Shown: positions 1 through 8,857, counted from the first letter of the stretch. The stretch: DNA of 64,000 nucleotides from Conyzicola lurida (GCF_014204935.1 NZ_JACHMJ010000001.1:2976001-3040000), one strand, 5' to 3'. Numbers and translations: made by a program. The notes: generated by a model from the letters alone, not told the origin.

Positions 1-708
1 GTGCTGGGCGACTTCTACAACGTGCTGGCCCAGGACCCCGAGTGGGCCGACGAGTACACGGCCAACGAGGCCAAATTCGTCGACGAGCCCGGACTCGCCG
101 GTTTCCAGAACCAGCAGGACGCCTTCGACGCCGGCTACTTCAACGAGGACTTCGCCTCGGCCACCTACGACGACGGCGTACGCATGCTCGTCGAGGGCAC
201 CGCGGCGCACTACCCGATGCTCACCGGCAACGTCGCGAGCGCGGTCGGGGCGAACTACCCCGACGCGGTCGGCGACATCGGCGTCTTCCCGATGCCGAGT
301 AACAACGTCGACGAGCCCGGCCTTACGGTGTGGATGCCGAACGGCCTCTACATCCCGAAGTCGACGGAGGGTGCGACCCTGGAGGCGGCGAAGGACTTCG
401 CCGCGTGGGTGGCCTCGCCCGCCGGTTGCGATGCCGCGGCCGCGTCATCCACTCTCGGCGGCCCCTTCGTCGTCGACGGCTGCGACCTGCCCGACGACGT
501 GCCGGCGATCGTCTCCGACATGCAGCCGTACTTCGACAACGGCCAGACCGGCCTCGCGCTGGAGTTCCTCTCCCCCATCAAGGGACCGGCACTCGAGCAG
601 ATCACGGTCGAGGTCGGATCGGGCATCCGCGACGCCGCGGACGGCGCCGCCCTCTACGACGAGGACGTGAAGAAGCAGGCCCAGCAGCTCGGCCTCGACG
701 GCTGGTGA
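1..708 (+). CDS. Sugar ABC transporter substrate-binding protein, family 1 (3' part only)
   Basis: Only the last 235 residues are present. The window opens inside the gene, so the GTG at base 1 is probably an internal valine and the lipoprotein signal lies upstream. The segment GTAAHYPMLTGN, the GVFPMPSNN stretch and the loop WMPNGLYIPKSTEG are typical of the C-terminal lobe of MalE/UgpB-type solute-binding proteins (family knowledge). Two MalF/MalG-type permease genes follow, so this is the extracellular binding protein of that importer. The adjacent rhamnosidase suggests a rhamnose-containing sugar or glycoside as ligand, which is inference. A strong hairpin separates it from the permeases, an arrangement that usually lets the binding protein be made in excess. 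Confidence 0.88.
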   Translation: MLGDFYNVLAQDPEWADEYTANEAKFVDEPGLAGFQNQQDAFDAGYFNEDFASATYDDGVRMLVEGTAAHYPMLTGNVASAVGANYPDAVGDIGVFPMPSNNVDEPGLTVWMPNGLYIPKSTEGATLEAAKDFAAWVASPAGCDAAAASSTLGGPFVVDGCDLPDDVPAIVSDMQPYFDNGQTGLALEFLSPIKGPALEQITVEVGSGIRDAADGAALYDEDVKKQAQQLGLDGW

Positions 709-726
709 TCCTTTCCTAAAAAAGTC

Positions 727-764
727 CGACCGGTGGGCGGGCGCGATTACCCGCCCGCCGGTCG
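727..764 (+). terminator. Intercistronic hairpin between binding-protein and permease genes
   Basis: CGACCGGTGGGCGGG (727-741) pairs with CCCGCCCGCCGGTCG (750-764), 15 bp with one G-U pair and an 8-nt loop. There is no T-run after it, so it is more likely an mRNA-stabilising or attenuating hairpin than a full terminator. This lowers permease output relative to the binding protein (inference). Confidence 0.7.
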
Positions 765-782
765 CCTAACCGTCAGGTCGTT

Positions 783-1697
783 ATGACTCTCGTAACCGAA
801 CTCGCCCAGAGCGAGACACCGAAAACCGAACGCCGCCGCCGCATCAGAAGCCCGTATCCCACCTGGTTCTACATCCCGGCCGGTGTCTTCTACGTCGCCC
901 TGTTCCTCATCCCCACCGGAGCCTCGTTCTACTTCGCGCTCACCCGGTGGAGCATCTTCGACGTCGAGTTCATCGGCTTCGACAACTTCGTGCAGTTCTT
1001 CCAGGAGCCGGCCCTGATCCAGGGCTTCGTCAACACCTTCTTCTACGCCTTCATCACCTCGGGCCTCAAGGTCGTGCTCGGCCTGCTGCTCGGCGTGCTG
1101 CTCACCTCGCAGATCATCGCCCGCGGATTCCTGCGCTCGGTGCTGTTCTTCCCGGTGCTCGTGAGCACGATCGGCGTCGGGGTCACCTTCAAGGTGTTGA
1201 TGGACCCGTTCGACGGCCTCATCAACCAGGCCCTCGCCACGATCGGCGTCGACGGCCCCGGCTGGCTCACCGACCCGGCCTGGGCGCTGTTCTCGGTCGC
1301 GCTCGTCGACGTCTGGAAGGGTGTCGGCCTCGCAACGCTCATCTACATCGCGGGCATCGTCGCGATTCCGCAGGAGTACTTCGAGGCGGCCCGCGTCGAC
1401 GGCGCGACCGGCTGGCAGAACTTCCGCTACCTGATCCTGCCGCTCGCGCGTCCGGCGACCGTCACGGTCGTCATCCTGTCTCTCATCGGCGGTCTGCGCT
1501 CGTTCGACCTGATCTGGACCATGACGAGGGGCGGCCCCGGTTTCACCAGCGACGTCATCGCGTCGGTCATCTACAAGCAGTACCAGGCCGGGTTCTACGG
1601 GCTCTCCACGGCGGGCAACGTCGTGCTGTTCCTCGTGATCGCCGCCATCGTCGTGCCGCTGTCGGCCTGGCTCAACCGCAAGGGGGCAGAATCGTGA
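783..1697 (+). CDS. Sugar ABC transporter permease, MalF/UgpA type
   Basis: This 304-residue inner-membrane protein has a cytoplasmic basic N-terminus, a first hydrophobic segment near residue 30 (YIPAGVFYVALFLIPTGASF) and about six membrane helices. The EAA loop near residue 200 reads EYFEAARVDGATGWQNFRYLILP, split here as EYFEAARVDGA and GWQNFRYLILP, and is the docking site for the ABC ATPase. It would form the membrane channel with the next gene product. The start ATG lies 19 bases after the intercistronic hairpin. It overlaps the next gene by 4 bp (GTGA), so the two are translationally coupled. No ATPase gene follows; actinobacterial sugar importers often share one MsiK-type ATPase encoded elsewhere. 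Confidence 0.92.
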   Translation: MTLVTELAQSETPKTERRRRIRSPYPTWFYIPAGVFYVALFLIPTGASFYFALTRWSIFDVEFIGFDNFVQFFQEPALIQGFVNTFFYAFITSGLKVVLGLLLGVLLTSQIIARGFLRSVLFFPVLVSTIGVGVTFKVLMDPFDGLINQALATIGVDGPGWLTDPAWALFSVALVDVWKGVGLATLIYIAGIVAIPQEYFEAARVDGATGWQNFRYLILPLARPATVTVVILSLIGGLRSFDLIWTMTRGGPGFTSDVIASVIYKQYQAGFYGLSTAGNVVLFLVIAAIVVPLSAWLNRKGAES

Positions 1698-2536
1698 GCC
1701 GCGCCGACCGCATCAAGCCGCGGGGCATCTGGACGGGCGCCATCGCGTTGGTGCTCGCCGCCGTCGTGTTCCTCGTCCCGTTCGCGTTCATCCTGGTCAC
1801 GGCGGCGAAGACCCAGCAGGAGGCATCGCTCCTGCAGTTCAGCCTCCCGACCGAGTGGGCGCTCTGGCAGAACATCCAGACGGTGATCGAGACCCGGGAC
1901 GGCATCCTGATCCGCGCCTTCGTCAACAGCGCCGTGCTCACCGTGGCGAGCGTCGCCGTCATGGTGGTGCTGGCCGCGATGGTCGGCTACGTTCTGCAGC
2001 GCCGCCAGTCGAAGTGGAACCCGCTGGTGAACATGCTCGTACTCGCGGGACTCATCATCCCGCCCGCGGTCGTGCCCACCATCTGGGTGCTGCAGGGACT
2101 CGGGCTGTTCAAGTCGCTCGTCGGCCTGATCGCGGTGCACATCGCGTTCGGCCTCTCGTTCTGCATCCTGTTGTTCAAGGCGTTCGTCGCGACGATCCCG
2201 CGCGAGCTCGACGAGGCGGCCCTCATCGACGGCGCGAGCCCGATCCGCCTGTTCTTTTCGGTGGTGTTCCCGCTGCTGCGCTCGGTGATCGTGACGGTGA
2301 TCGTCGTGCAGGCGGTGACGGTATTCAACGACTTCACCTACGCCCTCTACTTCCTGCCCGGGGAAGAGAACTCGACGGTGCAGCTCACGCTGTACAACTT
2401 CCAGTCGCAGGGGCTCAACCAGTGGAACCTGCTCTTCACCGATGTGCTGCTCATCACGATCCCGCCGCTGATCATGTACATCTTCTTCAACCGCCAGATC
2501 GTCGCGGGAATGACCTCAGGGGCCGTCAAGGGATGA
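1694..2536 (+). CDS. Sugar ABC transporter permease, MalG/UgpE type
   Basis: This is a 280-residue permease, the second half of the membrane channel. The start is the GTG inside the GTGA overlap with the upstream permease stop; a longer open frame extends upstream in the same frame but is only a shadow of the first permease. The EAA motif ELDEAALIDGASPIRLFF is near residue 180 and six hydrophobic helices are visible. The protein ends MTSGAVKG, the usual C-terminus of this family. The next gene begins 47 bases downstream, so the rhamnosidase is likely co-transcribed with the importer. Confidence 0.92.
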   Translation: MSRADRIKPRGIWTGAIALVLAAVVFLVPFAFILVTAAKTQQEASLLQFSLPTEWALWQNIQTVIETRDGILIRAFVNSAVLTVASVAVMVVLAAMVGYVLQRRQSKWNPLVNMLVLAGLIIPPAVVPTIWVLQGLGLFKSLVGLIAVHIAFGLSFCILLFKAFVATIPRELDEAALIDGASPIRLFFSVVFPLLRSVIVTVIVVQAVTVFNDFTYALYFLPGEENSTVQLTLYNFQSQGLNQWNLLFTDVLLITIPPLIMYIFFNRQIVAGMTSGAVKG

Positions 2537-2583
2537 CCCTCGCCCCGACCCATCGACCCACCCAGCACCACAAGGAGAACCCC

Positions 2584-5355
2584 GTGACCTCAGTAACTTC
2601 GCTGCGCGCCGAATACCGCGACGACACCGGATTCGTAGCCGTCGCCGCCCCGCGGCTGAGCTGGAAGACCAGCACCGATTCCGCCGACTGGACCCAGGTC
2701 TCGGCCGAGATCGAGGGCGGCGCCGACGCCGTCACGGTCGAGGGCCGCGACTCGGTGCTCGTCGACTGGCCGTTCGCCCCGTTGGCCGCGGGCGAGTCCC
2801 GCGCCGTGCGGGTTCGCGTCACCGGCTCGGACGGCGAGACCAGCGACTGGAGCGAGCCGCTCGTGGTCGAGGCCGGCTTCGTCGACGAGTGGACCGCCCC
2901 GCTCGTGCGCGCCGCCGCCCCGACCGGTATCGGCCGGCCGCTGCTCGTGCGCGGCACCGTCGACCTGCCACCCTTCACCCGGGCCGTGCTCTTCGCCACC
3001 GCGCAGGGCGTCTACCAGGCCGAGATCAACGGCACCGAGGTCGACGACCAGATCCTCAAGCCGGGCTGGACCGCCTACCAGCACCGCCTCACCCACGAGA
3101 CCACCGACGTCACCGACCTGCTGCACAAGGGCGAGAACATCGTCGGCGTGCGGCTGGCCGGCGGCTGGTTCACCGAGAGCTTCGGCTTCAACGGCAACGA
3201 CAGCCCCTTCTACGGCGACCACCCGGCCGTGAGCGTGCAGCTGCGGGTCACCCTCGCCGACGGTTCCGTAGAGATTTTCAGGTCGGATGCCGCGTGGCAG
3301 ACCTTCGACGACGGCCCGGTCATCAGCAGCAGCATCTACGACGGCGAGACGTTCGACGCCCGCAAAGAACCGGCCGGCTGGTCGACCGTCGGCTTCGACG
3401 CGAGCGGCTGGGCGGCCGCCGCCGAGGTCGCCGAGTTCCCGACACCGAGCGCCCGGTACTCCCCCGCCGTACGCATCACCGACGAGTTGCAGGTGCGCGA
3501 GGTGATCACCTCGCCGAGCGGCCGCACCATTCTCGACTTCGGGCAGAACGTCGTGGGCCGCCTGCGCATCACGGTGACGGGCGAGGCCGGCCACACGGTG
3601 ACACTGCGTCACGCCGAGGTGCTCGAACACGGCGAGCTCGGACTCCGCCCGCTGCGCCGGGCCAAGGCGACCGACCACTACACGCTCGCCGGCGACGGGC
3701 CGGAGACCTGGGAACCGTCGTTCACCTTCCACGGCTTCCGCTACGCCGAGGTGGAGAACTGGCCGGGCGAGTTCGACCCGGCCGACGTCACCGCCGTCGT
3801 CTTCCACAGCGACATGGTGCGCACCGGCTGGTTCGACAGCTCGCACGAGCTCGTCAACAAGCTGCACGAGAACGTCGTGTGGGGCATGCGCGGCAACTTC
3901 CTCTACCTGCCGACCGACTGCCCGCAGCGCGACGAGCGCCTCGGCTGGACCGGCGACATCCAGGTGTTCAGCCCGACCGCGAGCTACCTCTACGAGGCCG
4001 ACGGCTTCCTCGCCAGCTGGCTCGAAGACCTCGCGCTCGAGCAGAAGCAGCGCGACGGGGTCGTGCCGTTCATCGTGCCCGACGTGCTGCGCGGCTTCGC
4101 GGCCCCCGCGGCCGCCTGGGGCGACGCGGCCACGGTCGTGCCGTCCGTGCTGCTCGAGCGCTTCGCCGACCGGCGCGTGCTCGAGACCCAGTACCCGAGC
4201 ATGCGCGACTGGGCCGACACGATCGTGAAGCTGTCGGGCGAACGGCATCTCTGGGAGGGCAACTTCCAGTTCGGCGACTGGCTCGACCCCGACGCCCCGG
4301 CCGACTTCCCCGCCGACGCCAAGACCGACGCCGACATCGTCGCCACCGCACACGTGTTCCTCTCGGTCGATCTGGTCGCCAAGGCCGCGGCCGTGCTCGG
4401 CTACGACGAGGACGCGCGCTCGTACCGGTCGCTCGCCGACACGGTGCGCACCGCGTTCCGCCGCGAATACGTCACCGCCTCGGGCCGCATGGTCTCCGAC
4501 GCCCAGACCGCGTACGGTATGGCGATCCAGTTCGGGCTCACCGAGAGCGACGACGAGAAGCAGCGCATGGGCGACCGGCTCGCCGCCCTCGTGCGCGCCG
4601 CGGGGTACCGCATCGGCACCGGCTTCGTCGGCACCCCGCTCGTCGCCGACGCGCTCACCGCGACCGGCCACCTCGAGGTCGCCGGCCGCCTGCTCACCCA
4701 GACCGAGAACCCGTCGTGGCTGTACCCCGTGACGATGGGCGCCACCACCATCTGGGAACGCTGGGACTCGATGCTCGAGGACGGCTCGATCAACCCGGGC
4801 GAGATGACCTCGTTCAACCACTACGCCCTCGGCGCGATCGCCGACTGGATGCACCGCTCGCTCGCCGGCCTCGCCCCCGCGCAGCCCGGCTACCGGGTGA
4901 TCCGCATCGAGCCGCGGCCCCTGCCCGAGTTCGACTACGCCACGACGTCGCACGAGACTCCCTACGGGCTCGCGAGCGCGGGCTGGAAGCGCGTCGGCTC
5001 GCAGTACGTCGTCGACGCCGTGGTGCCGCCGAACACGACCGCGGAGGTCGTGCTGCCCGGGGCGGCCGAGACGCTGACGGTCGGCTCGGGCACGCACAGC
5101 TGGACGGTCGATGCGGCGCCGGCAGCGGCATCCACCGCCCCTCTCTCGCTCGACAGCGACCTCACGGCCATCATCGACGACCGGGAGGCGTACGAGTCGG
5201 TGCTGGCCGCGATCGGCGAGGTCGACGCCGACGCGGCGCGCGCGCTGCGCAAGAACACCAAGTGGGTCGCCGGCCGCAGCCTGCACGAGGAGTTGATGAT
5301 CATGAGCGGCACCGTCGCCGAGGCCGCGAAGACGGCGCTGGCGGGGCGGCGATAA
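2584..5355 (+). CDS. Alpha-L-rhamnosidase, glycoside hydrolase family 78
   Basis: This 923-residue protein hydrolyses terminal alpha-L-rhamnose from glycosides by inversion. No signal peptide is visible, so it probably acts in the cytoplasm on imported material. The start is GTG 2584 with SD AAGGAG at 2572-2577. The order fits GH78: N-terminal beta domains (to about residue 330), then an (alpha/alpha)6 barrel and a C-terminal beta domain. The barrel carries TDCPQRDERLGWTGD (D445, E451 as general acid) and TIWERWDSM (E725 as general base), the spacing expected from characterised GH78 enzymes. After the beta domain there is an extra helical tail of about 75 residues containing ADAARALRKNTKWVAG, whose role I do not recognise. 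It follows the importer genes and is probably in their operon. Confidence 0.95.
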   Translation: MTSVTSLRAEYRDDTGFVAVAAPRLSWKTSTDSADWTQVSAEIEGGADAVTVEGRDSVLVDWPFAPLAAGESRAVRVRVTGSDGETSDWSEPLVVEAGFVDEWTAPLVRAAAPTGIGRPLLVRGTVDLPPFTRAVLFATAQGVYQAEINGTEVDDQILKPGWTAYQHRLTHETTDVTDLLHKGENIVGVRLAGGWFTESFGFNGNDSPFYGDHPAVSVQLRVTLADGSVEIFRSDAAWQTFDDGPVISSSIYDGETFDARKEPAGWSTVGFDASGWAAAAEVAEFPTPSARYSPAVRITDELQVREVITSPSGRTILDFGQNVVGRLRITVTGEAGHTVTLRHAEVLEHGELGLRPLRRAKATDHYTLAGDGPETWEPSFTFHGFRYAEVENWPGEFDPADVTAVVFHSDMVRTGWFDSSHELVNKLHENVVWGMRGNFLYLPTDCPQRDERLGWTGDIQVFSPTASYLYEADGFLASWLEDLALEQKQRDGVVPFIVPDVLRGFAAPAAAWGDAATVVPSVLLERFADRRVLETQYPSMRDWADTIVKLSGERHLWEGNFQFGDWLDPDAPADFPADAKTDADIVATAHVFLSVDLVAKAAAVLGYDEDARSYRSLADTVRTAFRREYVTASGRMVSDAQTAYGMAIQFGLTESDDEKQRMGDRLAALVRAAGYRIGTGFVGTPLVADALTATGHLEVAGRLLTQTENPSWLYPVTMGATTIWERWDSMLEDGSINPGEMTSFNHYALGAIADWMHRSLAGLAPAQPGYRVIRIEPRPLPEFDYATTSHETPYGLASAGWKRVGSQYVVDAVVPPNTTAEVVLPGAAETLTVGSGTHSWTVDAAPAAASTAPLSLDSDLTAIIDDREAYESVLAAIGEVDADAARALRKNTKWVAGRSLHEELMIMSGTVAEAAKTALAGRR

Positions 5356-5368
5356 CCCTCAGAACGAC

Positions 5369-5407
5369 GGATGCCGCGGCCGACCCGACCGGTCGGCCGC
5401 GGCATCC
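5369..5407. terminator. Bidirectional hairpin terminator between rhamnosidase and dehydrogenase
   Basis: A perfect 17-bp stem (5369-5385 with 5391-5407) has a 5-nt loop and sits between convergent stop codons. The arms are GGATGCCGCGGCCGACC and its complement, so both arms carry the 9-mer GGATGCCGC that is over-represented in the window. No T-run is present. Confidence 0.8.
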
Positions 5408-5427
5408 CCGTCTGAACAGGGCCGACG

Positions 5428-6486
5428 CTACCGGCGTGGGTCGACGAGCACCTTCGCGTCGGCGCTCGTGCCGGTGTCGAGTTCGTCGAGCACGGACTGC
5501 AGCTCGTCGAGACCGACGGTGCGGGTGTGCAGCGAGGCGACGTCGACCGCACCGCTCGCGATGGCGAGCATGGCCCCGGTGAAGTCCTCGTGGTTGTAGG
5601 CGAGCGAGCCGACGACGGTGAGTTCGCGGCTCTGCCAATCGGGGTAGCTGACGACGCTGGTGGTCCCGGGGTAGCCGAGCAGTGCGAGGGTGCCGCCGCG
5701 TCGCACGAGTTCCGCCGACGCCTGCATCAGCTGGGCGACTCCTGTGCACTCGTAGAGCACGTCGGCGCCGAGCCCGTTGCTCGAGGCGAAGACGTACGCG
5801 GAGAACTCGGCGCCGGGTGCGAACACCTCGGTGAAACCGAGCGCCGTGGCGGCGGCGCGGCGCGCCTCATTCGGTTCGACGATGACCACCCGGCCAGCAC
5901 CGGCGTGACGCGCGTGCTGCGCGGTGAGCAGGCCGATCGGTCCGGCGCCCTGTACGACGACGAAGGCACCGAGTCTCTGGTTCACGCGCTTGACGGCGTG
6001 GAAGGTCACGGCGGTGGGTTCGACCAGCGCGGCCTGCTCGTCGGAGAGCTGCTCGAGGACCGGAAGCACGCGTCGGGCGTTGACCGCGATCTCGTTCGCA
6101 AATCCGCCGTGGGCGGGCGAGTCGGCGGTGACGCCGTTGGCCTCCGCGAACGAGGTGTCGCAGTTCTCGGTGAAGCCGGCGAGGCACTGCGGGCAGGTTC
6201 CGCAGGCGGGTCCTACGCAGGCCACGACCCGCTGGCCCACGCTGAGGCCGACCACGTCGGACCCGACGGCCGCGATGGTCCCGGCCCACTCGTGGCCGAA
6301 GACGGACGGCGGGATGAGACCGCCCGAGGTGTACCCATGGGTATCGGTCGCGCACACTCCGCAGTAGCTGATGGCGACGATCACGCCGTCCGTGGCCGGC
6401 TCGGCCGTACCCGCCTCCGTCCGTAGTTCGAGCGATCGCGGTGCGTCGACGGTGGCATAACGGGCGGGAGACGTCGGTGTATTCAC
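5428..6486 (-). CDS. Zinc-dependent medium-chain alcohol dehydrogenase
   Basis: This 352-residue MDR-superfamily oxidoreductase would oxidise an alcohol or polyol with NAD(P). The catalytic zinc ligands are visible as CGVCATD and GHEWAG with a glutamate in LVEPTAVTFHAV. The structural zinc site is the full CGTCPQCLAGFTENC (C-x2-C-x2-C-x7-C). The Rossmann motif is QGAGPIGLLTAQHA. The start is GTG 6486, with a TAGCCT box nine bases upstream. It is convergent with the rhamnosidase and not obviously part of that operon. The substrate cannot be read from sequence; sorbitol, threonine or sugar dehydrogenase roles are all possible. Confidence 0.9.
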   Translation of the reverse strand: MNTPTSPARYATVDAPRSLELRTEAGTAEPATDGVIVAISYCGVCATDTHGYTSGGLIPPSVFGHEWAGTIAAVGSDVVGLSVGQRVVACVGPACGTCPQCLAGFTENCDTSFAEANGVTADSPAHGGFANEIAVNARRVLPVLEQLSDEQAALVEPTAVTFHAVKRVNQRLGAFVVVQGAGPIGLLTAQHARHAGAGRVVIVEPNEARRAAATALGFTEVFAPGAEFSAYVFASSNGLGADVLYECTGVAQLMQASAELVRRGGTLALLGYPGTTSVVSYPDWQSRELTVVGSLAYNHEDFTGAMLAIASGAVDVASLHTRTVGLDELQSVLDELDTGTSADAKVLVDPRR

Positions 6487-6557
6487 CCGAAATAGGCTAC
6501 ACCCGTCGCTTAGTCGGGCCGGAGGAATACGCAGGTTGGTGCCCTAGGCTCGGCCGC

Positions 6558-7073
6558 TTGCCCGTTACACACAGAACTCCCGTCAACGCCGGTCCGCCGA
6601 CGATCATCCTGCTGCCGTTCACCGAAGAGGGTGCGACCCGCGTGCTCGCCGGTCTCAAGCGGCCGGGCGAGGAGTGGGCGAGGGACTACCCGCTCTTCCA
6701 CGAGCTCGACTTCCTGCGCGCCTTGCTGCTCGACCGCGCGGCGGGCACGGACCCCGGGGTTTTCGGCATGTACCAGGTCCGCCTCTCCGACAGCACTCTC
6801 GTCATCGGCGGCGCGTCCTTCTTCGGGCCGCCCGACGAGTTCGGCGCGGTGGAGATACTGGTCGGCATCGTGCCCGACTACGCCGACGGGAGCTACGCCG
6901 CCCACGCTGTCGCACAGCTGGTGCGGATCGCGGCCGACAACGGTGCCCGCTACGTCATCGGCAGCGCCGACGTCGTCGACACCGCGGCCATCGACGGGTT
7001 GCTCCAGGGCGGGCTCGACGAGGTCGTCCGCGACGACACGATCGCGCACTTCGCCCGGGAACTCACGGCCTGA
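6558..7073 (+). CDS. GNAT-like N-acetyltransferase
   Basis: This is a 171-residue protein if TTG 6558 is the start. I chose it because a TAGGCT box (6545-6550) lies seven bases before it, the leaderless arrangement common here; a longer frame overlaps the neighbouring dehydrogenase promoter and is unlikely. The central GGASFFGPPDEFGAVEILVG followed by a helix (AAHAVAQLVRIAADNGARYVIG) resembles the acetyl-CoA binding core of RimJ/GNAT enzymes, but the canonical R/Q-x-x-G-x-G/A loop is poorly kept. Acceptor unknown. It is followed by the BLUF gene on the same strand. Confidence 0.7.
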   Translation: MPVTHRTPVNAGPPTIILLPFTEEGATRVLAGLKRPGEEWARDYPLFHELDFLRALLLDRAAGTDPGVFGMYQVRLSDSTLVIGGASFFGPPDEFGAVEILVGIVPDYADGSYAAHAVAQLVRIAADNGARYVIGSADVVDTAAIDGLLQGGLDEVVRDDTIAHFARELTA

Positions 7074-7130
7074 ATGTGTGACGATGGACTGAGTCGCCCG
7101 CGGAACCGGGACTGAATCGGGGGGAACCAC

Positions 7131-7556
7131 GTGCTTTCAATCGCCTACGTCAGCGTCGCGACGAGTCCGATGAGCGACGAGGACATCGCGCAGATCCTCA
7201 CCCGGTCGCGCGCCAACAACGCGCGCGACGGCATTACCGGGATGCTGCTCTATCACGGCGGCCGGTTCGTCCAGATCGTGGAGGGTGACGACGAGGTCGT
7301 GCTCGCCCGGTACGAGACGATCGCGACCGACCCGCGGCACCGCAACGTGCAGAAGATGCGCGAGAAGACGATCGGGGTGCGCCAGTTCCCGCAGTGGACG
7401 ATGGGCTTCCGCGAGAGGACCGACGACTCGGTGAAGCAGCTCGACGGGTTCGAGGACTTCTTCGCGCGCACCGGGCGGGCGCGGCTCGAGCACGCCGACA
7501 ACGAGGCGCAGCAGTTCCTCGAGTGGCTCGGCGAGTACTGGTTGCCCCGGTCCTGA
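7131..7556 (+). CDS. Stand-alone BLUF blue-light sensor protein
   Basis: This 141-residue protein consists of one FAD-binding BLUF domain plus a short helical tail. All residues known to form the photoactive flavin pocket are present at the spacing of AppA: Y6, N30, Q48, W89 and M91 (motifs SRANNARDGITG, FVQIVEGD, QWTMGF). The start is GTG 7131 behind a GGGGGGA Shine-Dalgarno. There is no output domain, so the signal would pass by protein contact, as in other short BLUF proteins. Neighbours are a GNAT-like gene, an unknown 112-residue protein and a ferritin-like gene; none is an obvious partner. Confidence 0.93.
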   Translation: MLSIAYVSVATSPMSDEDIAQILTRSRANNARDGITGMLLYHGGRFVQIVEGDDEVVLARYETIATDPRHRNVQKMREKTIGVRQFPQWTMGFRERTDDSVKQLDGFEDFFARTGRARLEHADNEAQQFLEWLGEYWLPRS

Positions 7557-7650
7557 CGTCGGCAGAAGTTCCGCCCCGGCCGACCTCGCGCACCCGTCGG
7601 GCCTTGTCAATGGGTACGCACGCATTTCGGACCGTGCCTAGGTTGGGCAG

Positions 7651-7989
7651 ATGAAACACCTCACATACGCAGACCGGTCTGTGCTCACGGGCGACGAAGC
7701 GGCCGACATTCTCGTGGAGCTCTCGGCGATTCTCGCCGAGACGGGTCACGCGGACTCCGTGACCCTCAACGCGCTCGGGGACGACGGGGATGCGATCGTG
7801 GCGAAGTTCGTGCTGGGCACCGGCACCAACCTGATGTCGGCGAGCACGACGTCGCAGTTGCCCGAACCGGAAAACCGCGAAGCGGTCGCGTATATGAACG
7901 AGCAGATCGCTCGCCTCACGATCCCGGCCGCCGCGGTTCCCAGCGACGACGAATGGCATAGCGCAGAGCCGTTCGAGGCGAACCTCTAG
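7651..7989 (+). CDS. Conserved-looking hypothetical protein, 112 aa
   Basis: I do not recognise this protein. It is acidic and soluble with no signal or membrane segment. It has an N-terminal helix (VLTGDEAADILVELSAILAET), a beta-rich centre and a C-terminal helix with a W-containing tail. The start ATG 7651 has TAGGTT (7639-7644) six bases upstream, a leaderless promoter, which supports a real gene. Its stop overlaps the stop of the convergent ferritin-like gene. Confidence 0.7.
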   Translation: MKHLTYADRSVLTGDEAADILVELSAILAETGHADSVTLNALGDDGDAIVAKFVLGTGTNLMSASTTSQLPEPENREAVAYMNEQIARLTIPAAAVPSDDEWHSAEPFEANL

Positions 7990-8735
7990 TCGCGTCGCGC
8001 GGGGCCGAGCAGGGGCGACTCGGGGTGCGCGAGCACTGACCGGGCCGCAGCCCGGAAACTGCGCATCGCCCGTCCCCAGTACTCGACCGGCGAGACACCG
8101 CACGCTCGCAGCGCCGCCCCGTGGTCGACGACGATCACGGTCGCCGCGCCGGCCGCGACCACTCCCCAGGCGAGGCCGACCAGCGCGCGGGCAGGCGCGG
8201 GCGTCGCGCGGAATCCGATGCGCAGCCGGTCGATCTGGAAGCGGATGTGGTCGCGCTCGTCCTCGGCGATGCGTCGACCGATGCCGCGCAGCACCGCGTC
8301 GGGTGCGTGCCCGGCGAGCGCGACGAAGTATCCCATCGCGACGCTCTCGGCGATGAGGAACAGCCCGATCTCCGTGCGCAGCCCGAGCAGGCGGCGCAGC
8401 CGGGTGAACGCGGCATCCGTCCAGTGCTCGTCGAGGGAGGGCGCCGCCAGATGCCGCAGCCCCCGCCCGAACAGCGCGGAGTGCTTCTGCTCCTCCGCGA
8501 CGAGCCGGCGCAGGGCGTCGGTGTAGACGGGATCGCCCGCCTCCGCCGCCATCCGCAGCAGTCGCACGCCGTCGCCGCTCTCGCCGAGCTCGAAGCGCTG
8601 GAACGAGCGCACAAAAGCCCTCCGCTCGCGGTTCGCGAGTTCCGCCGGAGCGGACCAGTCGATGGTCGCCTCCGTCGCGCGCTGGCGCTCGGGGTTGGTC
8701 TGAAAGTGCACGACCCAGTCGTCAAAGGTGTCCAT
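7986..8735 (-). CDS. Ferritin-like di-iron protein
   Basis: A 249-residue four-helix-bundle protein with the ligand pattern of ferritin-like di-iron carboxylate proteins: a Glu in FELGES, E-E-x-x-H in VAEEQKHSAL, a Glu in LIAESVAMGYF and E-x-x-x-H in IAEDERDHIRF. The C-terminal hydrophobic stretch ALVGLAWGVVAAGAATVIVV could be a membrane anchor. ATG 8735 is preferred over GTG 8759 because GGGAGA lies just upstream of it and the GTG falls inside a TAGTGT promoter-like box. It could be an oxygenase or an iron or peroxide-handling protein; the reaction is unknown. Confidence 0.8.
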   Translation of the reverse strand: MDTFDDWVVHFQTNPERQRATEATIDWSAPAELANRERRAFVRSFQRFELGESGDGVRLLRMAAEAGDPVYTDALRRLVAEEQKHSALFGRGLRHLAAPSLDEHWTDAAFTRLRRLLGLRTEIGLFLIAESVAMGYFVALAGHAPDAVLRGIGRRIAEDERDHIRFQIDRLRIGFRATPAPARALVGLAWGVVAAGAATVIVVDHGAALRACGVSPVEYWGRAMRSFRAAARSVLAHPESPLLGPARRD

Positions 8736-8857
8736 ATCGTCTCCCGTCGAGACCGACACTAGGTCGAGGGTGCGGGATGGCGCGTCGGCACCGAGGGCGA
8801 CCGTGGGTGGTCCGCAGGGATGCAGTGCGTCATCCGGCAGGCGGGGTTAACCAGAAA

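Noticed and set aside
947-1693. An N-terminal extension of about 250 residues on the second permease
   Set aside because: It is a shifted-frame reading of the first permease; the true start is GTG 1694 in the GTGA overlap.
2590-5286. A 898-residue open frame opposite the rhamnosidase
   Set aside because: Composition is Arg/Gly/Val/His-rich as expected of the antisense of high-GC codons, with no motif; the plus strand has clear GH78 motifs.
8736-8759. GTG 8759 as ferritin-like gene start
   Set aside because: The GTG lies within a TAGTGT promoter-like box; ATG 8735 has a Shine-Dalgarno.
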